Origin: Propionicimonas sp.
GTDB taxonomy: Bacteria > Actinomycetota > Actinomycetes > Propionibacteriales > Propionibacteriaceae
DNA length: 64,000 bases
Direction: 5' to 3'
NCBI GenBank assembly: GCA_013791955.1
Contig: VMSW01000005.1
Span: 124,001 to 188,000 of the forward strand
The translations under genes were made by a program, and so were the position numbers. Below are positions 43,524-52,958 of this stretch, piece by piece (the first letter of the stretch is position 1; every line of letters starts with the position of its first letter). Under the pieces are notes generated by a model, which was given only the letters and a program-made list of their open reading frames with translations, was not told the DNA's origin and did no database searches.

Positions 43524-45640
43524 ACCGCAGGCGTGAGGATCGTGGATCGGCCCTGGTGTCGGTTCTGGTGATGATGCTGGTGTTGACCATGTTCGCCCTC
43601 ACTTTGGTGGTGGTCGTCTCCAACACCACTCGAACCCTCGCCAGTGGACGCGGTAGTGCCGAAGCCCGAGCAGCAGCTGATGCTGGCATTGCAGTCGCGC
43701 TGGCAGCTTTCAAAACCGCTGAAGCCTGCGCCGGGACCCACACTTCCTCGGTGGCACCGCGCTATTCGGTCACGTGCGCAGTCGTCGACGACAAAGTCAC
43801 CTTCACCTCCACCGGCGCTGCCGCCGACGGCCGCCAGGTGACAGTCGAGGCGGTCTACGCCTTCACCACCGTCCAGAACTATGACACCAAGGTGGGCCAG
43901 CTCACCCTCTTCAACAACCTCGCCTTGCACGCTCCGAACAGGATCACTTCCAGCACTGCTGACCCGGCGAAGGTGACCGTGGTGGACGGAATGTATGAGT
44001 GCTACAACCAGGTGGCGGCAAACCTGGTGGTCGAGGGCGCCTTCTTCGCCTACAACGGTTGCGCGATAGCAGGGTGGGTCAAGACAGCCAGCACGGCGGT
44101 TATGTACAGCGGGAGTTCGGTCGGCGGCAGTCTGACCGCAGCGGGATATGCGCAGGTGGAGGGGAAGATCAGTGGCAGTCTGAGCTCTGGCAGCTACGTG
44201 AACGTTGCGAGCACCGGCTGGGTGGTTGGCGACGTGACGGCGTCAGGCACGCTGCGCAGCACTGTTACCGGCAAGGTGGGCGGCGACTTCAAAGTCAATG
44301 GTGCGGTCACGGTCTCCTACGGCGCCGAAGTTGGTGGTGAGGTCACCGCGACCAGCACCGACCGCACCTATGTCTACGCCAAGGTTCTCAAGGGTCTCAG
44401 GACCAGAGGTGCAGTCACCATCGATTACGAAGGTTCGGTCGGCGGCGATGTCATCGCCGCCCGTAACGACATCACCTACGTCTACGGCGAGATCGGCGGT
44501 GGCCTCCAAGCCGGCGGTTGGGTGACGGTGTCCTACAACGCGACTATCGGCGGCGATGTGATCGCGGCCGGGACCTCGCAGACGCTCGTCCGGGGCAAGA
44601 TCGGCGGTGACCTGGTAGCGGCCGGTCGAATCTATGTGGATTACAACGGCGACATCGGTGGCGACTGTTTTGGCTCGAATACCACCCGGCACTATGTGTA
44701 CGGGGTCATCGACGGCAACCTTGAGTTGGCTGGACCGCTGAATCTCGACTACAGCGGACGGGTGAAGGGGCGCCTGGCCACCTCGAGCACCAGTACCAAC
44801 AACATCTACGGCACCATCGGCGACGACTTCAATGCTGGTGGCCGCATCTACTTCCCGGCCGGCACCATCGGCGGCGATGTGACTCTGCCCAACCTCAGCT
44901 ACTTCACTCCGGCCGATGCTGCGGCCCGGGTGGGGGGCACGGTGAGCAAGGGCGTTGCGCCGGCTCGGCCCAGTGCGCCGACGGTGGTGCTCGACGCCGC
45001 CGAGATCCAGGTCAGCCCGCCGCCGGCCACCTCGCTGCCGTCCTGGGTGGATTACGCCTATGTCGCCACCGATTGGCCCGGCTACACCGTCCTCACGCTC
45101 AGCAAGTCGAGTTCGTGGTGCTCGTCGCGTACCTGGGCAACGCTGCTGGCCACGCTGACCGCGCCGACCGTTGTCGATGCCAACGCCTGTAGGGATGGCC
45201 TGGATCAACACCCGACCGCAGTAACCAATGTGGTGGTGCGCACCAATGTGGTGGTGGTCTCCACCTACCTTGACCTGCAGTACCTCAACATCACCGCGGC
45301 AAGTGGCACCGACCCAAGGCTGTGGTTCATCGTCGGGTCGGAAGGCCAGGACGTCAAGGACTTCTCCGGAGTCACCGAGGGTGATGGGGACATCTATCTG
45401 AGATCGACCGACCTCAGAGTGCCAGCGTTGTTGTACACCCCCATGGATGTTTACTTCTACTACAGCACGTTCAGTGGCTCGATGTACGCCAATGACCTAC
45501 TGGCCACCGACGCGAATCCAGGCGAAATCACCGCGACACCGATTGATTTTCCGGTGGAACTGTTCGATTCCTCCACGCCAAGCCCCGGTTCGGGCGGTAC
45601 GTTCAGCATGACGCAGGTGTCGCAGCGGGAGGTTGGATGA
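43514..45640 (+). CDS. PilX-like pilus protein with a bactofilin-like beta-helix
   Basis: A 708-aa protein in the position of pilX. The N-terminus (DRGSALVSVLVMMLVLTMFALTLVVVV) is a PilX-type hydrophobic helix without the usual Phe-Thr-Leu-x-Glu site. Residues ~185-468 form about fifteen turns of an 18-residue repeat, e.g. VGGDVIAARNDITYVYGE then IGGGLQAGGWVTVSYNAT, whose form recalls bactofilins. The C-terminal ~240 residues are a separate domain with two possible disulfides. PilX in Gram-negatives has ~170-200 aa, so this is much larger. It may be an adhesive tip or stalk protein. Confidence 0.8.
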   Translation: MLVDRRREDRGSALVSVLVMMLVLTMFALTLVVVVSNTTRTLASGRGSAEARAAADAGIAVALAAFKTAEACAGTHTSSVAPRYSVTCAVVDDKVTFTSTGAAADGRQVTVEAVYAFTTVQNYDTKVGQLTLFNNLALHAPNRITSSTADPAKVTVVDGMYECYNQVAANLVVEGAFFAYNGCAIAGWVKTASTAVMYSGSSVGGSLTAAGYAQVEGKISGSLSSGSYVNVASTGWVVGDVTASGTLRSTVTGKVGGDFKVNGAVTVSYGAEVGGEVTATSTDRTYVYAKVLKGLRTRGAVTIDYEGSVGGDVIAARNDITYVYGEIGGGLQAGGWVTVSYNATIGGDVIAAGTSQTLVRGKIGGDLVAAGRIYVDYNGDIGGDCFGSNTTRHYVYGVIDGNLELAGPLNLDYSGRVKGRLATSSTSTNNIYGTIGDDFNAGGRIYFPAGTIGGDVTLPNLSYFTPADAAARVGGTVSKGVAPARPSAPTVVLDAAEIQVSPPPATSLPSWVDYAYVATDWPGYTVLTLSKSSSWCSSRTWATLLATLTAPTVVDANACRDGLDQHPTAVTNVVVRTNVVVVSTYLDLQYLNITAASGTDPRLWFIVGSEGQDVKDFSGVTEGDGDIYLRSTDLRVPALLYTPMDVYFYYSTFSGSMYANDLLATDANPGEITATPIDFPVELFDSSTPSPGSGGTFSMTQVSQREVG

Positions 45641-46446
45641 ACGTCTTGCTGATCGCATTCGCCGGGCTGCTCGGTTTGGCCGTTGGGTCGTTCGTCAATG
45701 TGATTGCCTATCGGTTGCCGGCTGGGATCTCATTGTTGGGCCCAAGCCAGTGCCCGTCTTGTGCTGCGCCGGTACGGGCCTGGCAGAACATCCCAGTGCT
45801 CAGCTGGCTACTGCTGCGCGGGCGTTGCCAAACATGTCAGAACGTGATTGGCGTGCAATACCCGATTATTGAGGCCGTTACGGGCGCGGCCTTTGCGATG
45901 CTGGCCTGGTTTGTGCCTGAGGTGCTTGGTCTTGGCGGCGCCGCAGGGGTGCTGGTCTGGGCGGCATTCAGCTGGTTTGCGGCCGCGTCCTTGGCGTTGA
46001 CGCTGATCGACTTGGGCACCTTCACCCTGCCGAACCGGATCGTGCTGCCCACCTACGCGGTCGGGCTGGTGCTGCTGGCTGCGGCCTGCTTTGCCGGGGC
46101 GCCGTGGTCGGATCTGGTGCGAGCGCTGGTCGGCGTGGTGGCGATGTTTGCCAGCTATTGGCTTATCCGCTTGGTGCGTCCGGACGGAATGGGCGGTGGC
46201 GATGTGAAGCTCGCTGGCATGGCGGGGCTATTCCTCGGTTGGCTCGGGTGGGGGCCGCTGGCCGTCGGATGGCTAGCGGCCTTTCTATTGGGCGGTGGCT
46301 GGGGCGTGGCCCTGATCGCCTCAGGGAAGGCCACCCGCAGTACCGCCGTCCCGTTCGGTCCGTGGCTACTTGCCGGGGCCTGGGTTGGCGTTTTGTTCGG
46401 GCAGTGGATCGGGCAGGCCTACGTCGGCCTCATTGGGTTGACCTGA
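45637..46446 (+). CDS. pilD: Prepilin peptidase/N-methyltransferase
   Basis: Cleaves prepilin leaders at the membrane and methylates the new N-terminus. The 269-aa protein has the N-terminal methylase part with the zinc tetracysteine CPSC...CQTC (near residues 39-73). The A24 aspartyl protease sites are LTLIDLGTFTLPNRI and GMGGGDVKLAG. About eight TM segments. ATGA overlap with the PilX-like gene. It would process the three prepilins just upstream. Confidence 0.95.
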   Translation: MNVLLIAFAGLLGLAVGSFVNVIAYRLPAGISLLGPSQCPSCAAPVRAWQNIPVLSWLLLRGRCQTCQNVIGVQYPIIEAVTGAAFAMLAWFVPEVLGLGGAAGVLVWAAFSWFAAASLALTLIDLGTFTLPNRIVLPTYAVGLVLLAAACFAGAPWSDLVRALVGVVAMFASYWLIRLVRPDGMGGGDVKLAGMAGLFLGWLGWGPLAVGWLAAFLLGGGWGVALIASGKATRSTAVPFGPWLLAGAWVGVLFGQWIGQAYVGLIGLT

Positions 46447-46463
46447 GATCGAGGAGGAGACAG

Positions 46464-47456
46464 ATGGCTGGCAGCATCATCGGGGTGGAGATCGCCGAAG
46501 AGAGTATTCGGGCGGTCGAGGTGAAGCTTGGGCGTCATCCGACCTTGGTCGCCGCCGGTGAGGTGTTGCTGCCAACCGGGGCCGCTCGCGACTCCGACGT
46601 TTTGGATGCTGAGGCGGTCGCATTGGCCTGCAGCCAGCTCTGGGCGCAGTCGAAGTTCAAGCGGCGCAAAGTGGTGCTCTCGGTAGCGAACCGGCGCCTG
46701 CTGGTGCGTGAGTACAGCGCCCCGAATTTGCCCCGGGATGAGCTGAGGGCGGCATTGCCCTACGAGGTGCAGGACCTATTGCCAGTGCCGGTGGAGCGGG
46801 CGGTGCTCGACTTCTACCCGCTCTCGATTGAAGGCAATCAGGCCAAGGGACTACTGGTGGCTGGCGCGGCCGAGGGCATCGAAGGCCTCATCGCCGCCTT
46901 GCGGAAGGCCAAACTGTGGGTGTCTGCGGTCGACTTCCTGCCCTTCGGCTTGGCGCGGGCGGTCGGGATTGCGCTGCCGCCCGGCTCGGGCCCGGTGGCC
47001 GTCGCCGCAATCGGCGAGCACACCACCAGCTATGTGGTGGTGGAGGACGGCGTGCCGCGCTATGTGCGGATCATTCCGGCCGAGGTTCTGGTCGGGCTGC
47101 ACGCCACGATGGCTGCGCGGGGCGAGTTCGGTTCAACCGGCCTGGCCGCCACCGCTCGCCGCGGAGTGCTGGAGGTGGAGCCGGTGCCGGATCCGTCCTT
47201 GACTGAGTTGGTCAGCCGGATCCGGGAGACGCTTGAGTTCAGCAGGCGCAGCGGCGGAGTCTTGCCCCGAAAGCTCCTCATTACCGGGTCACTGGGGTTG
47301 GTTCCAGAAATCCAAGAGGCCTTAGGTAAGGCCCTCGATATTGAGGTGGACACGTTGTCGCCGACCGACGTGATCGCTACCTCGACGGCGTTGGCCGAGG
47401 AAGGGCTACCGGCCAGTCTGATGGGTGCCTTGGGCGTAACCCTGGAGGTGAAGTGA
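46464..47456 (+). CDS. pilM: Type IV pilus assembly protein PilM
   Basis: A 330-aa cytoplasmic actin-like ATPase. MAGSIIGVEIAEESIRAVEV is the first phosphate-binding hairpin, FKRRKVVLSVANRRLLVREYSAP follows, then GPVAVAAIGEHTTSYVVVEDG (second phosphate loop) and ITGSLGLVPEIQEALG near the end. PilM binds the N-terminus of PilN. The open frame reaches far upstream into pilD, but ATG 46464 has GGAGGAGA and starts the family sequence. Confidence 0.93.
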   Translation: MAGSIIGVEIAEESIRAVEVKLGRHPTLVAAGEVLLPTGAARDSDVLDAEAVALACSQLWAQSKFKRRKVVLSVANRRLLVREYSAPNLPRDELRAALPYEVQDLLPVPVERAVLDFYPLSIEGNQAKGLLVAGAAEGIEGLIAALRKAKLWVSAVDFLPFGLARAVGIALPPGSGPVAVAAIGEHTTSYVVVEDGVPRYVRIIPAEVLVGLHATMAARGEFGSTGLAATARRGVLEVEPVPDPSLTELVSRIRETLEFSRRSGGVLPRKLLITGSLGLVPEIQEALGKALDIEVDTLSPTDVIATSTALAEEGLPASLMGALGVTLEVK

Positions 47457-48106
47457 TGATCTTTTCCAGATCACGGAAGCCGCTCATCCTTGGCGGCCCG
47501 CCAAGGGTGGACCTGCTACCAGCCGTTGAGGCGGAGAACCGGGCGCGCCGGGAGCTGCGAATGCGCTGGCTGGGGGTCTTCCTGCTGGCCGTGGTGTTGG
47601 TGGGCTCGGTCTCAGCTGTGGGCTTCGGCTGGACGGTCCGGACCAGCGCTCAGATGGCGGCTAGCCACAAGCAGGGCGATGAACTCAATGCCGAGCTGGC
47701 GAAGTACTCCGAGGCGGCAAGAGTCTCCCGTGACGTCGACAAGCTCCAGGGGATCCGCGCGCAGGCTGGCAGCAACGATCTGGCGTTCGGCCCTTTGATT
47801 GCCGAGATCACTGCAGTCCTGCCTAGTGGCGTGACGCTAACCGGCTTCAAGTTGGCCCCGGGCCCGGCACCGAAAGAAGGAGTTGAGGCTGCCAAGCAGG
47901 TTGGGCTCACCGGCACTCTGACCTTTTCAGCCAAGCTGACCGCCAGCCAAGCCGAGACCGTCACCAGGCTGCGGACGGTGCGCGGCTTCATCGATGTTGA
48001 TGCTGGCAAGTTGGAGGCCGACGACAGCGGGTATGTCTTCGAGGCGACCTTCAGCGCCGACCAGAGCCGATACACCGGGCGCTTCGCTCAGAATGGGGGC
48101 AAATGA
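47456..48106 (+). CDS. pilN: Type IV pilus assembly protein PilN
   Basis: A 216-aa bitopic membrane protein: short cytoplasmic part containing PRVDLLPAVEAENR (the INLLP-like PilM-binding motif), one TM segment (~42-64), a coiled-coil stretch (~70-105) and a ferredoxin-like domain outside. ATG 47456 overlaps the pilM stop (TGATG), with GGAGGTGA upstream; GTG 47453 is a one-codon alternative. Confidence 0.88.
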   Translation: MIFSRSRKPLILGGPPRVDLLPAVEAENRARRELRMRWLGVFLLAVVLVGSVSAVGFGWTVRTSAQMAASHKQGDELNAELAKYSEAARVSRDVDKLQGIRAQAGSNDLAFGPLIAEITAVLPSGVTLTGFKLAPGPAPKEGVEAAKQVGLTGTLTFSAKLTASQAETVTRLRTVRGFIDVDAGKLEADDSGYVFEATFSADQSRYTGRFAQNGGK

Positions 48107-48714
48107 TGGAGATGCCGAGAAGGCTGATCAATCTGATCGGCGCTGCCGTAGTGGTCATCATCATTGTTGCTGGCACCTTGCTGGTGGCTGCACCACTGTT
48201 CAGTTCGGCCGTTGAGGTCAGCACGCAGGCTGCGGTGGCCCAGAAAGCCAACGAGGTGATGCGGGAGCTCTTGAGCAAACGCGTTGAGCAGAATGCCAAG
48301 CTGGGCGAGTTGAACACCCAACTGGCCACCCTGCGCGGGGAGATCCCGGCGGATTCGGAGCTGCGGGATGCCTCGGCACTGGTTTCGGCTGCGGCAAAGG
48401 CCTCTGGTGCCAGGGTCCAATCGATTACCTTCGGCGAGCCGAAGGTGTTCGTGGCCCCGACAGGTGGCGGGATGAGCACCGACGGCAAGCCGAATGCTAA
48501 GCAGGAGAATGCCGATGCCAACACCCCAACGGTGCAAATCCCGGTCACTTTCGAGGCCGAGGTCTCCAGTGCGAGCCAAGCTGCCGCCTTCGTGGACGGC
48601 TTGCGTGCCGGGCCTAGGCAGCTCCAGGTAGTCGAAGCGGTGTCCAGTCCGACGAACAACGCCAAGCGGTTCACGGTGACGGTGGACGCCCTAGTGTTCG
48701 CAGCAAAGGGCTGA
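48103..48714 (+). CDS. pilO: Type IV pilus assembly protein PilO-like
   Basis: A 203-aa bitopic protein: TM at ~8-32, coiled-coil (~40-85, VAQKANEVMRELLSKRVEQNAKLGELNTQLATLRGEIP) and a C-terminal ferredoxin-like domain (PVTFEAEVSSASQAAAFVDGL ... FTVTVDALVF). A low-complexity loop (TGGGMSTDGKPNAKQENAD) interrupts the domain. It overlaps pilN as ATGA. PilN and PilO form the alignment subcomplex. No PilP or PilQ is present, in line with a monoderm. Confidence 0.85.
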   Translation: MMEMPRRLINLIGAAVVVIIIVAGTLLVAAPLFSSAVEVSTQAAVAQKANEVMRELLSKRVEQNAKLGELNTQLATLRGEIPADSELRDASALVSAAAKASGARVQSITFGEPKVFVAPTGGGMSTDGKPNAKQENADANTPTVQIPVTFEAEVSSASQAAAFVDGLRAGPRQLQVVEAVSSPTNNAKRFTVTVDALVFAAKG

Positions 48715-49872
48715 ATGGCGATGTCCGCCCTACCCATTCGCGAGGGACACTCGGCCACTCCGCTGATGAGCCTGGATCCGTTGCTGGCCGCGGCCAGAGC
48801 GGCGGGCGCCTCCGACCTGCACGTGTCGGCGGGCAAGGCCGCGCTGGTGAGACTCGGTGGGGAGCTCGTTGCGTTGGACGGCTTCGTGGCACCGCTACCT
48901 GGGGATTGGCTGGCCGCAGCCCTGACTCGACTGATGCGCACTGCGCAGCAGGCTGAGTTCGAGGTCGAAGGCGAGACTGACCTTTCGTATTCGCTGCCGT
49001 ACTTCGGTCGCTTCCGCGTGAATGTGTTCCGCCAGCTTGATGGCATCGCCGCGGCTTTCCGGCTGGTGCCAGCCGAGATTCCCTCCTTGGCTTCGCTGGG
49101 AGTCCCGGAAGTGGCCAGTCGGCTTGCGATGCGGAGCCAGGGGTTGGTGCTGGTCACCGGTCCGGCGGGTGCGGGCAAGTCGACCACTTTGGCAGCGATG
49201 ATCGACTTGGTGAATCGCCAGCGTGCCGGGCACATCATCACGGTGGAAGACCCGATCGAGTTCGTTCACCAAAGCCATAGTTGCCTGGTTCACCAGCGCG
49301 AGATCGGCCGCGACGCCCGGACGTTCGCTGCGGCGCTGCGCAGTGCATTACGGCAGGACCCCGACGTGGTGATGATCGGCGAGTTGCGCGACCCGGAGAC
49401 CATTTCCATCGCACTCACTGCGGCGGAGACCGGCCACCTAGTGCTGAGCACCATGCACACCCAGGGTGCAGCGAAGTCGATTGATCGGATCATCGATTCC
49501 GTCCGGGCGTCCCAGCAGGCCCAGGTTCGTGCTCAGCTCGGCGAAACCCTCCAGGGTGTGATCAGCCAGGTCCTGATGCCCGGGGCGGACGGATCCTCCC
49601 GGGTGTTGGCCACCGAAGTGTTGGTGCACACCCATGCGGTGGCGAATCTGATCCGCGAATCTCAGGTATCGCAACTGCTGACAGTGATGCAGACTTCGTC
49701 GAATCTGGGGATGCACACCATGGAACAGAGCCTGATCGAACTGGTGCGAGCCGGCCGGGTTAGTGCCGAGAGCGTCGCCGGGTACCTGGCGCAGCCGCTG
49801 CCGGGCACCGATGCGGCTGGCGGGACGGATGCGTCGCATCCGTCGAACACCGAAAACGCAAGGAGTTGGTGA
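48715..49872 (+). CDS. pilT: Pilus retraction ATPase PilT
   Basis: A 385-aa hexameric ATPase that depolymerises pili. Walker A GPAGAGKSTTLAAMID, Asp box EDPIEFVH, Walker B RQDPDVVMIGELRDPETISIALTAAETGHLVLSTMHTQGAAKSIDRIID, the His box and AIRE-like region are all present. It starts directly after the pilO stop (TGA ATG). Presence of both PilT and PilB predicts dynamic pili with twitching or DNA uptake. Confidence 0.93.
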   Translation: MAMSALPIREGHSATPLMSLDPLLAAARAAGASDLHVSAGKAALVRLGGELVALDGFVAPLPGDWLAAALTRLMRTAQQAEFEVEGETDLSYSLPYFGRFRVNVFRQLDGIAAAFRLVPAEIPSLASLGVPEVASRLAMRSQGLVLVTGPAGAGKSTTLAAMIDLVNRQRAGHIITVEDPIEFVHQSHSCLVHQREIGRDARTFAAALRSALRQDPDVVMIGELRDPETISIALTAAETGHLVLSTMHTQGAAKSIDRIIDSVRASQQAQVRAQLGETLQGVISQVLMPGADGSSRVLATEVLVHTHAVANLIRESQVSQLLTVMQTSSNLGMHTMEQSLIELVRAGRVSAESVAGYLAQPLPGTDAAGGTDASHPSNTENARSW

Positions 49873-49874
49873 CC

Positions 49875-51113
49875 ATGACGACTACTCCGGAGGCCTTCAC
49901 CTACCGAGCAGTGGATCGCGTCAGCGGTGCGTCGATGCGGGGGGTCGTGGAGGCCGCGAGTGAGGCCGCCGTTGTCTCTAAGCTGCGGACCCAGGGCCTG
50001 GTCCCGCTGGCGATCAAGCCGGTGGCCAAGACTGGGCTGCACCAGGAGTTGTCGTTCTTCGGGCTGCGCCGTCGAGTGAAGGTGAAGCCGCTGGCCCTTT
50101 TTGCCCGCCAGCTCTCGAACCTGATCAATGCCGGCTTGCCGCTGATGCGAGCGTTGGTGGTGCTGATTGAGCAGACTGACGATGCCGCGATGCGGAAGGC
50201 GCTCAGCGCAGTGCAAACCGATCTGGAATCCGGAGTCGCGCTGTCGGCGGCCATGGCTAAGCAACCGGCGGCCTTCCCGCCGTTGATGGTCAGCTTGGTG
50301 CGGGTTGGCGAGGCCGGGGGTTTTCTGGCGGATTCGCTCAAGATGGTCGCCGACACCTACCAGGCAGATGCTGAGCTGCAGGACAAGCTGAAGTCGGCCT
50401 CCACCTACCCGTTGGTCGTATTGACGATCGCGATCTTGGCGATGATCGGAATGATCACCTTCATCGTGCCGGTATTCGAGTCGATGTTCGCCTCACTGGG
50501 CAGCGAACTCCCGCTCCCCACCCAGCTGTTGGTGGCCACCTCGCACAACATGATCTGGATCGGACCACTGCTGGTCGTGGCCAGCATCGGTGGCTGGATC
50601 TGGTGGGTGCGCAATCGACACACCGAGCGGGTCCGGGCCTTCGTGGGACCGATCCTGCTGCGGATGCCGATCTTCGGCAGGGTGGCGACCAAGGTCGCGG
50701 TTTCTCGGTTCTCCCGAAACCTGGCGATGATGTTGAAGGCTGGCGTGCCCCTGCTGCAGGCGCTCGACACTGTCGGCTTGACCGCAAACAACTGGGCGGT
50801 GGAGAAGGCGATCCTCGATGTGCAGAACTCGGTGCGCGACGGACGATCCTTTGCTGGTCCGTTGGCCAGGTCTGGGGTGTTCCCGTCAATGGTTGCCCAG
50901 ATGGTTGCCGTCGGCGAGGAATCCGGCACGCTGCCGGAAATGCTGGCCAGCATCGCCGACATGTACGACGCCGAGGTGAAAGCTGTCACCGAGCAGTTGG
51001 CCAGCATTTTGGAGCCACTGCTGATCGTGGCAGTCGGGCTCATGATCGGATCGATGGTGCTGGCGCTCTACCTGCCGATCTTCGGGATCTACTCCGAGTT
51101 GGCCAATCAGTGA
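49875..51113 (+). CDS. pilC: Type IV pilus inner-membrane platform protein PilC
   Basis: A 412-aa platform protein with two GspF domains (residues ~75-195 and ~280-400): LALFARQLSNLINAGLPLMRAL...LVRVGEAGGFLADSL and KVAVSRFSRNLAMMLKAGVPLLQAL...MVAVGEESGTLPEML. Three TM segments (~180-205, ~228-248, ~385-405). The N-terminal part (TYRAVDRVSGASMRGVVEAAS) is typical. ATG 49875 has AAGGAG nine bases before it and lies three bases after the pilT stop. Confidence 0.95.
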   Translation: MTTTPEAFTYRAVDRVSGASMRGVVEAASEAAVVSKLRTQGLVPLAIKPVAKTGLHQELSFFGLRRRVKVKPLALFARQLSNLINAGLPLMRALVVLIEQTDDAAMRKALSAVQTDLESGVALSAAMAKQPAAFPPLMVSLVRVGEAGGFLADSLKMVADTYQADAELQDKLKSASTYPLVVLTIAILAMIGMITFIVPVFESMFASLGSELPLPTQLLVATSHNMIWIGPLLVVASIGGWIWWVRNRHTERVRAFVGPILLRMPIFGRVATKVAVSRFSRNLAMMLKAGVPLLQALDTVGLTANNWAVEKAILDVQNSVRDGRSFAGPLARSGVFPSMVAQMVAVGEESGTLPEMLASIADMYDAEVKAVTEQLASILEPLLIVAVGLMIGSMVLALYLPIFGIYSELANQ

Positions 51114-51116
51114 GGC

Positions 51117-52823
51117 TCACACCGATACCCGCAGTACCTCTTCGATAGTGGTCAGGCCCTTGATCACCTTTTGCCAGCCGTCCTGGCGAAGGGGAAGCAT
51201 TCCCTGGGCCGCCGCTGTTTCGCGGACCTCGGCCACGGGGGCATTGCGGACGGTCAGTTGGGCGATCTCCTCAGTGATCTCCATCACTTCGTGCAGGGCG
51301 AGGCGTCCGCGGTAGCCAGTGTTCGCGCAGGTGCTGCAACCGACGGGCCGGTACAACTGCGGTGGGTCGATTGAGTCGTAGGCGAAGCCGAGGTGCTCCA
51401 GCACCTTGGGGTCGGCTGGCACTGGTTCTCGGCAGACGCACAGCCGGCGGGCCAGCCGCTGCGCCACCACGATCGAGAGCGCTGAGGCCACCAAATAGGG
51501 TTCGGCCCCGATCTCGATCAGGCGGGTCAGCGCGCTGGGAGCATCGTTGGTGTGCAGCGTGGAAAGCACCAGGTGCCCAGTGAGGGCGGCCTCGATGGAG
51601 GTGATGGCGGTTTCCTGATCGCGGATCTCGCCGACCAGGACGATATCGGGGTCACAACGCAGCACCGCTCTCAGCGAGGAGGCGAAAGTGAGCCCAGAGC
51701 GGACGTTCACCTGGATCTGACTGATGCCCGGGATCCGGTACTCCACCGGATCCTCGATGGTGATGACATTGACTTCGGGGTTGGCAATCTCGCCCAGGGC
51801 CGCCTTCAAGGTGGTCGACTTGCCGGAACCGGTTGGCCCAGTGACCAGGATCATGCCGTGAGGACGGGTGATCGCTTTGCGGAAGCGGCGCCCATTTTCC
51901 TCCGACATGGCCAACGCCGCCATGGTGATTTGGGAGGCGGCGGTGTCAAGGATCCGCATCACGATCTTCTCGCCCCAAACCGTGGGCAGGGTGGCGACCC
52001 GAAGGTCGACGGTGCGGTCGTGGTGGACGAAGGAGATCCGACCATCCTGGGGTCGACGCCGCTCGGCGATATCGATCGATGCCATGATCTTCAGCCGGGA
52101 AATGATGCCATCCTGAATACCGCGATCAGCTCGCTGCATCTCCTTCAACACGCCATCGATTCGGAACCGGACGGTGAGGTCTTGATGACCCGGCTCGATG
52201 TGGATATCGCTGGCTCGGTCATCGATCGCTTGGGCAATGAGCAGGTTGACGAAGCGGACCACCGGCGCGTCGGCGGATTGATCATCGCCAACTTCGGCGG
52301 CCACGGCTATGGAGGCTGCGTCCTCCTCCATTGCGGCTGAGATTTCGCTGAGTTCCTCATCAGAGCGCAGATACAGCTCGAAGGCATGACGTAGCGCGCT
52401 TCCAGTGACCACGACTGGTTCCACGACCAGGTCGGTGAGGCTGGCAATGTCGTCGATGGCGACAATGTCGCCAGGGTCAAGCATGCCGACCACCAGCACT
52501 TCGGAGCGCTGGGTCGGGCCGCCCACGTGGCGCCGAGCGGACGGCTGGCTGTTGCGCAACTCGATCGGAATCAGCTGGAACCGGCGACACATGGACCCGG
52601 GGAGCAACCCAACCGCCGCTGGATCGGGGTGGCTGGCGGCGAGATCGAAGTAGTCTCGGCCCAGGTGTAGGGCGACCGCCCGCGCCAGGTGCTCTTCGCT
52701 GATCAAATGGCGCTCTAGCAGCAGGGTCCGCAAGTCGACCCCGGGGTGGTTCGAGACCAAGGTGTTCAGGCTCTCCTCGGTGAGATTCCCTTGCTGGATA
52801 AGCGCGTTCGTCAGGCTGATCAT
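51117..52823 (-). CDS. pilB: Pilus extension ATPase PilB
   Basis: A 568-aa GspE/PilB ATPase that drives pilus polymerisation. N-terminal MshE-like domain (~1-150), then ASDIHIEPG, Walker A GPTGSGKSTT, Asp box EDPVEY, Walker B PDIVLVGEIRDQETA, and the zinc tetracysteine CVCREP...CSTCANTGYRGR. It is convergent with pilC, the stops only three bases apart, instead of lying in the pilus operon. Upstream of its ATG, 135 bases separate it from ppgK. Independent transcription allows extension ATPase to be set separately. Confidence 0.95.
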   Translation of the reverse strand: MISLTNALIQQGNLTEESLNTLVSNHPGVDLRTLLLERHLISEEHLARAVALHLGRDYFDLAASHPDPAAVGLLPGSMCRRFQLIPIELRNSQPSARRHVGGPTQRSEVLVVGMLDPGDIVAIDDIASLTDLVVEPVVVTGSALRHAFELYLRSDEELSEISAAMEEDAASIAVAAEVGDDQSADAPVVRFVNLLIAQAIDDRASDIHIEPGHQDLTVRFRIDGVLKEMQRADRGIQDGIISRLKIMASIDIAERRRPQDGRISFVHHDRTVDLRVATLPTVWGEKIVMRILDTAASQITMAALAMSEENGRRFRKAITRPHGMILVTGPTGSGKSTTLKAALGEIANPEVNVITIEDPVEYRIPGISQIQVNVRSGLTFASSLRAVLRCDPDIVLVGEIRDQETAITSIEAALTGHLVLSTLHTNDAPSALTRLIEIGAEPYLVASALSIVVAQRLARRLCVCREPVPADPKVLEHLGFAYDSIDPPQLYRPVGCSTCANTGYRGRLALHEVMEITEEIAQLTVRNAPVAEVRETAAAQGMLPLRQDGWQKVIKGLTTIEEVLRVSV

Positions 52824-52958
52824 TGAAGCCCCCAGTCGGTACTGGCCATTGCTGGACTCTATTTGAGTAACACCATTTTCAGTCTAGATGTGCTGCCGCG
52901 CCTCCGGGGCGTAAGCGTGCGTAAATGCCACGCGAACCAATCTTCGCCTCGAAGCGGA

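Noticed and set aside
46104-46463. N-terminal extension of PilM by 120 residues
   Set aside because: This part is the out-of-frame shadow of pilD; ATG 46464 has a strong site and starts the PilM fold.
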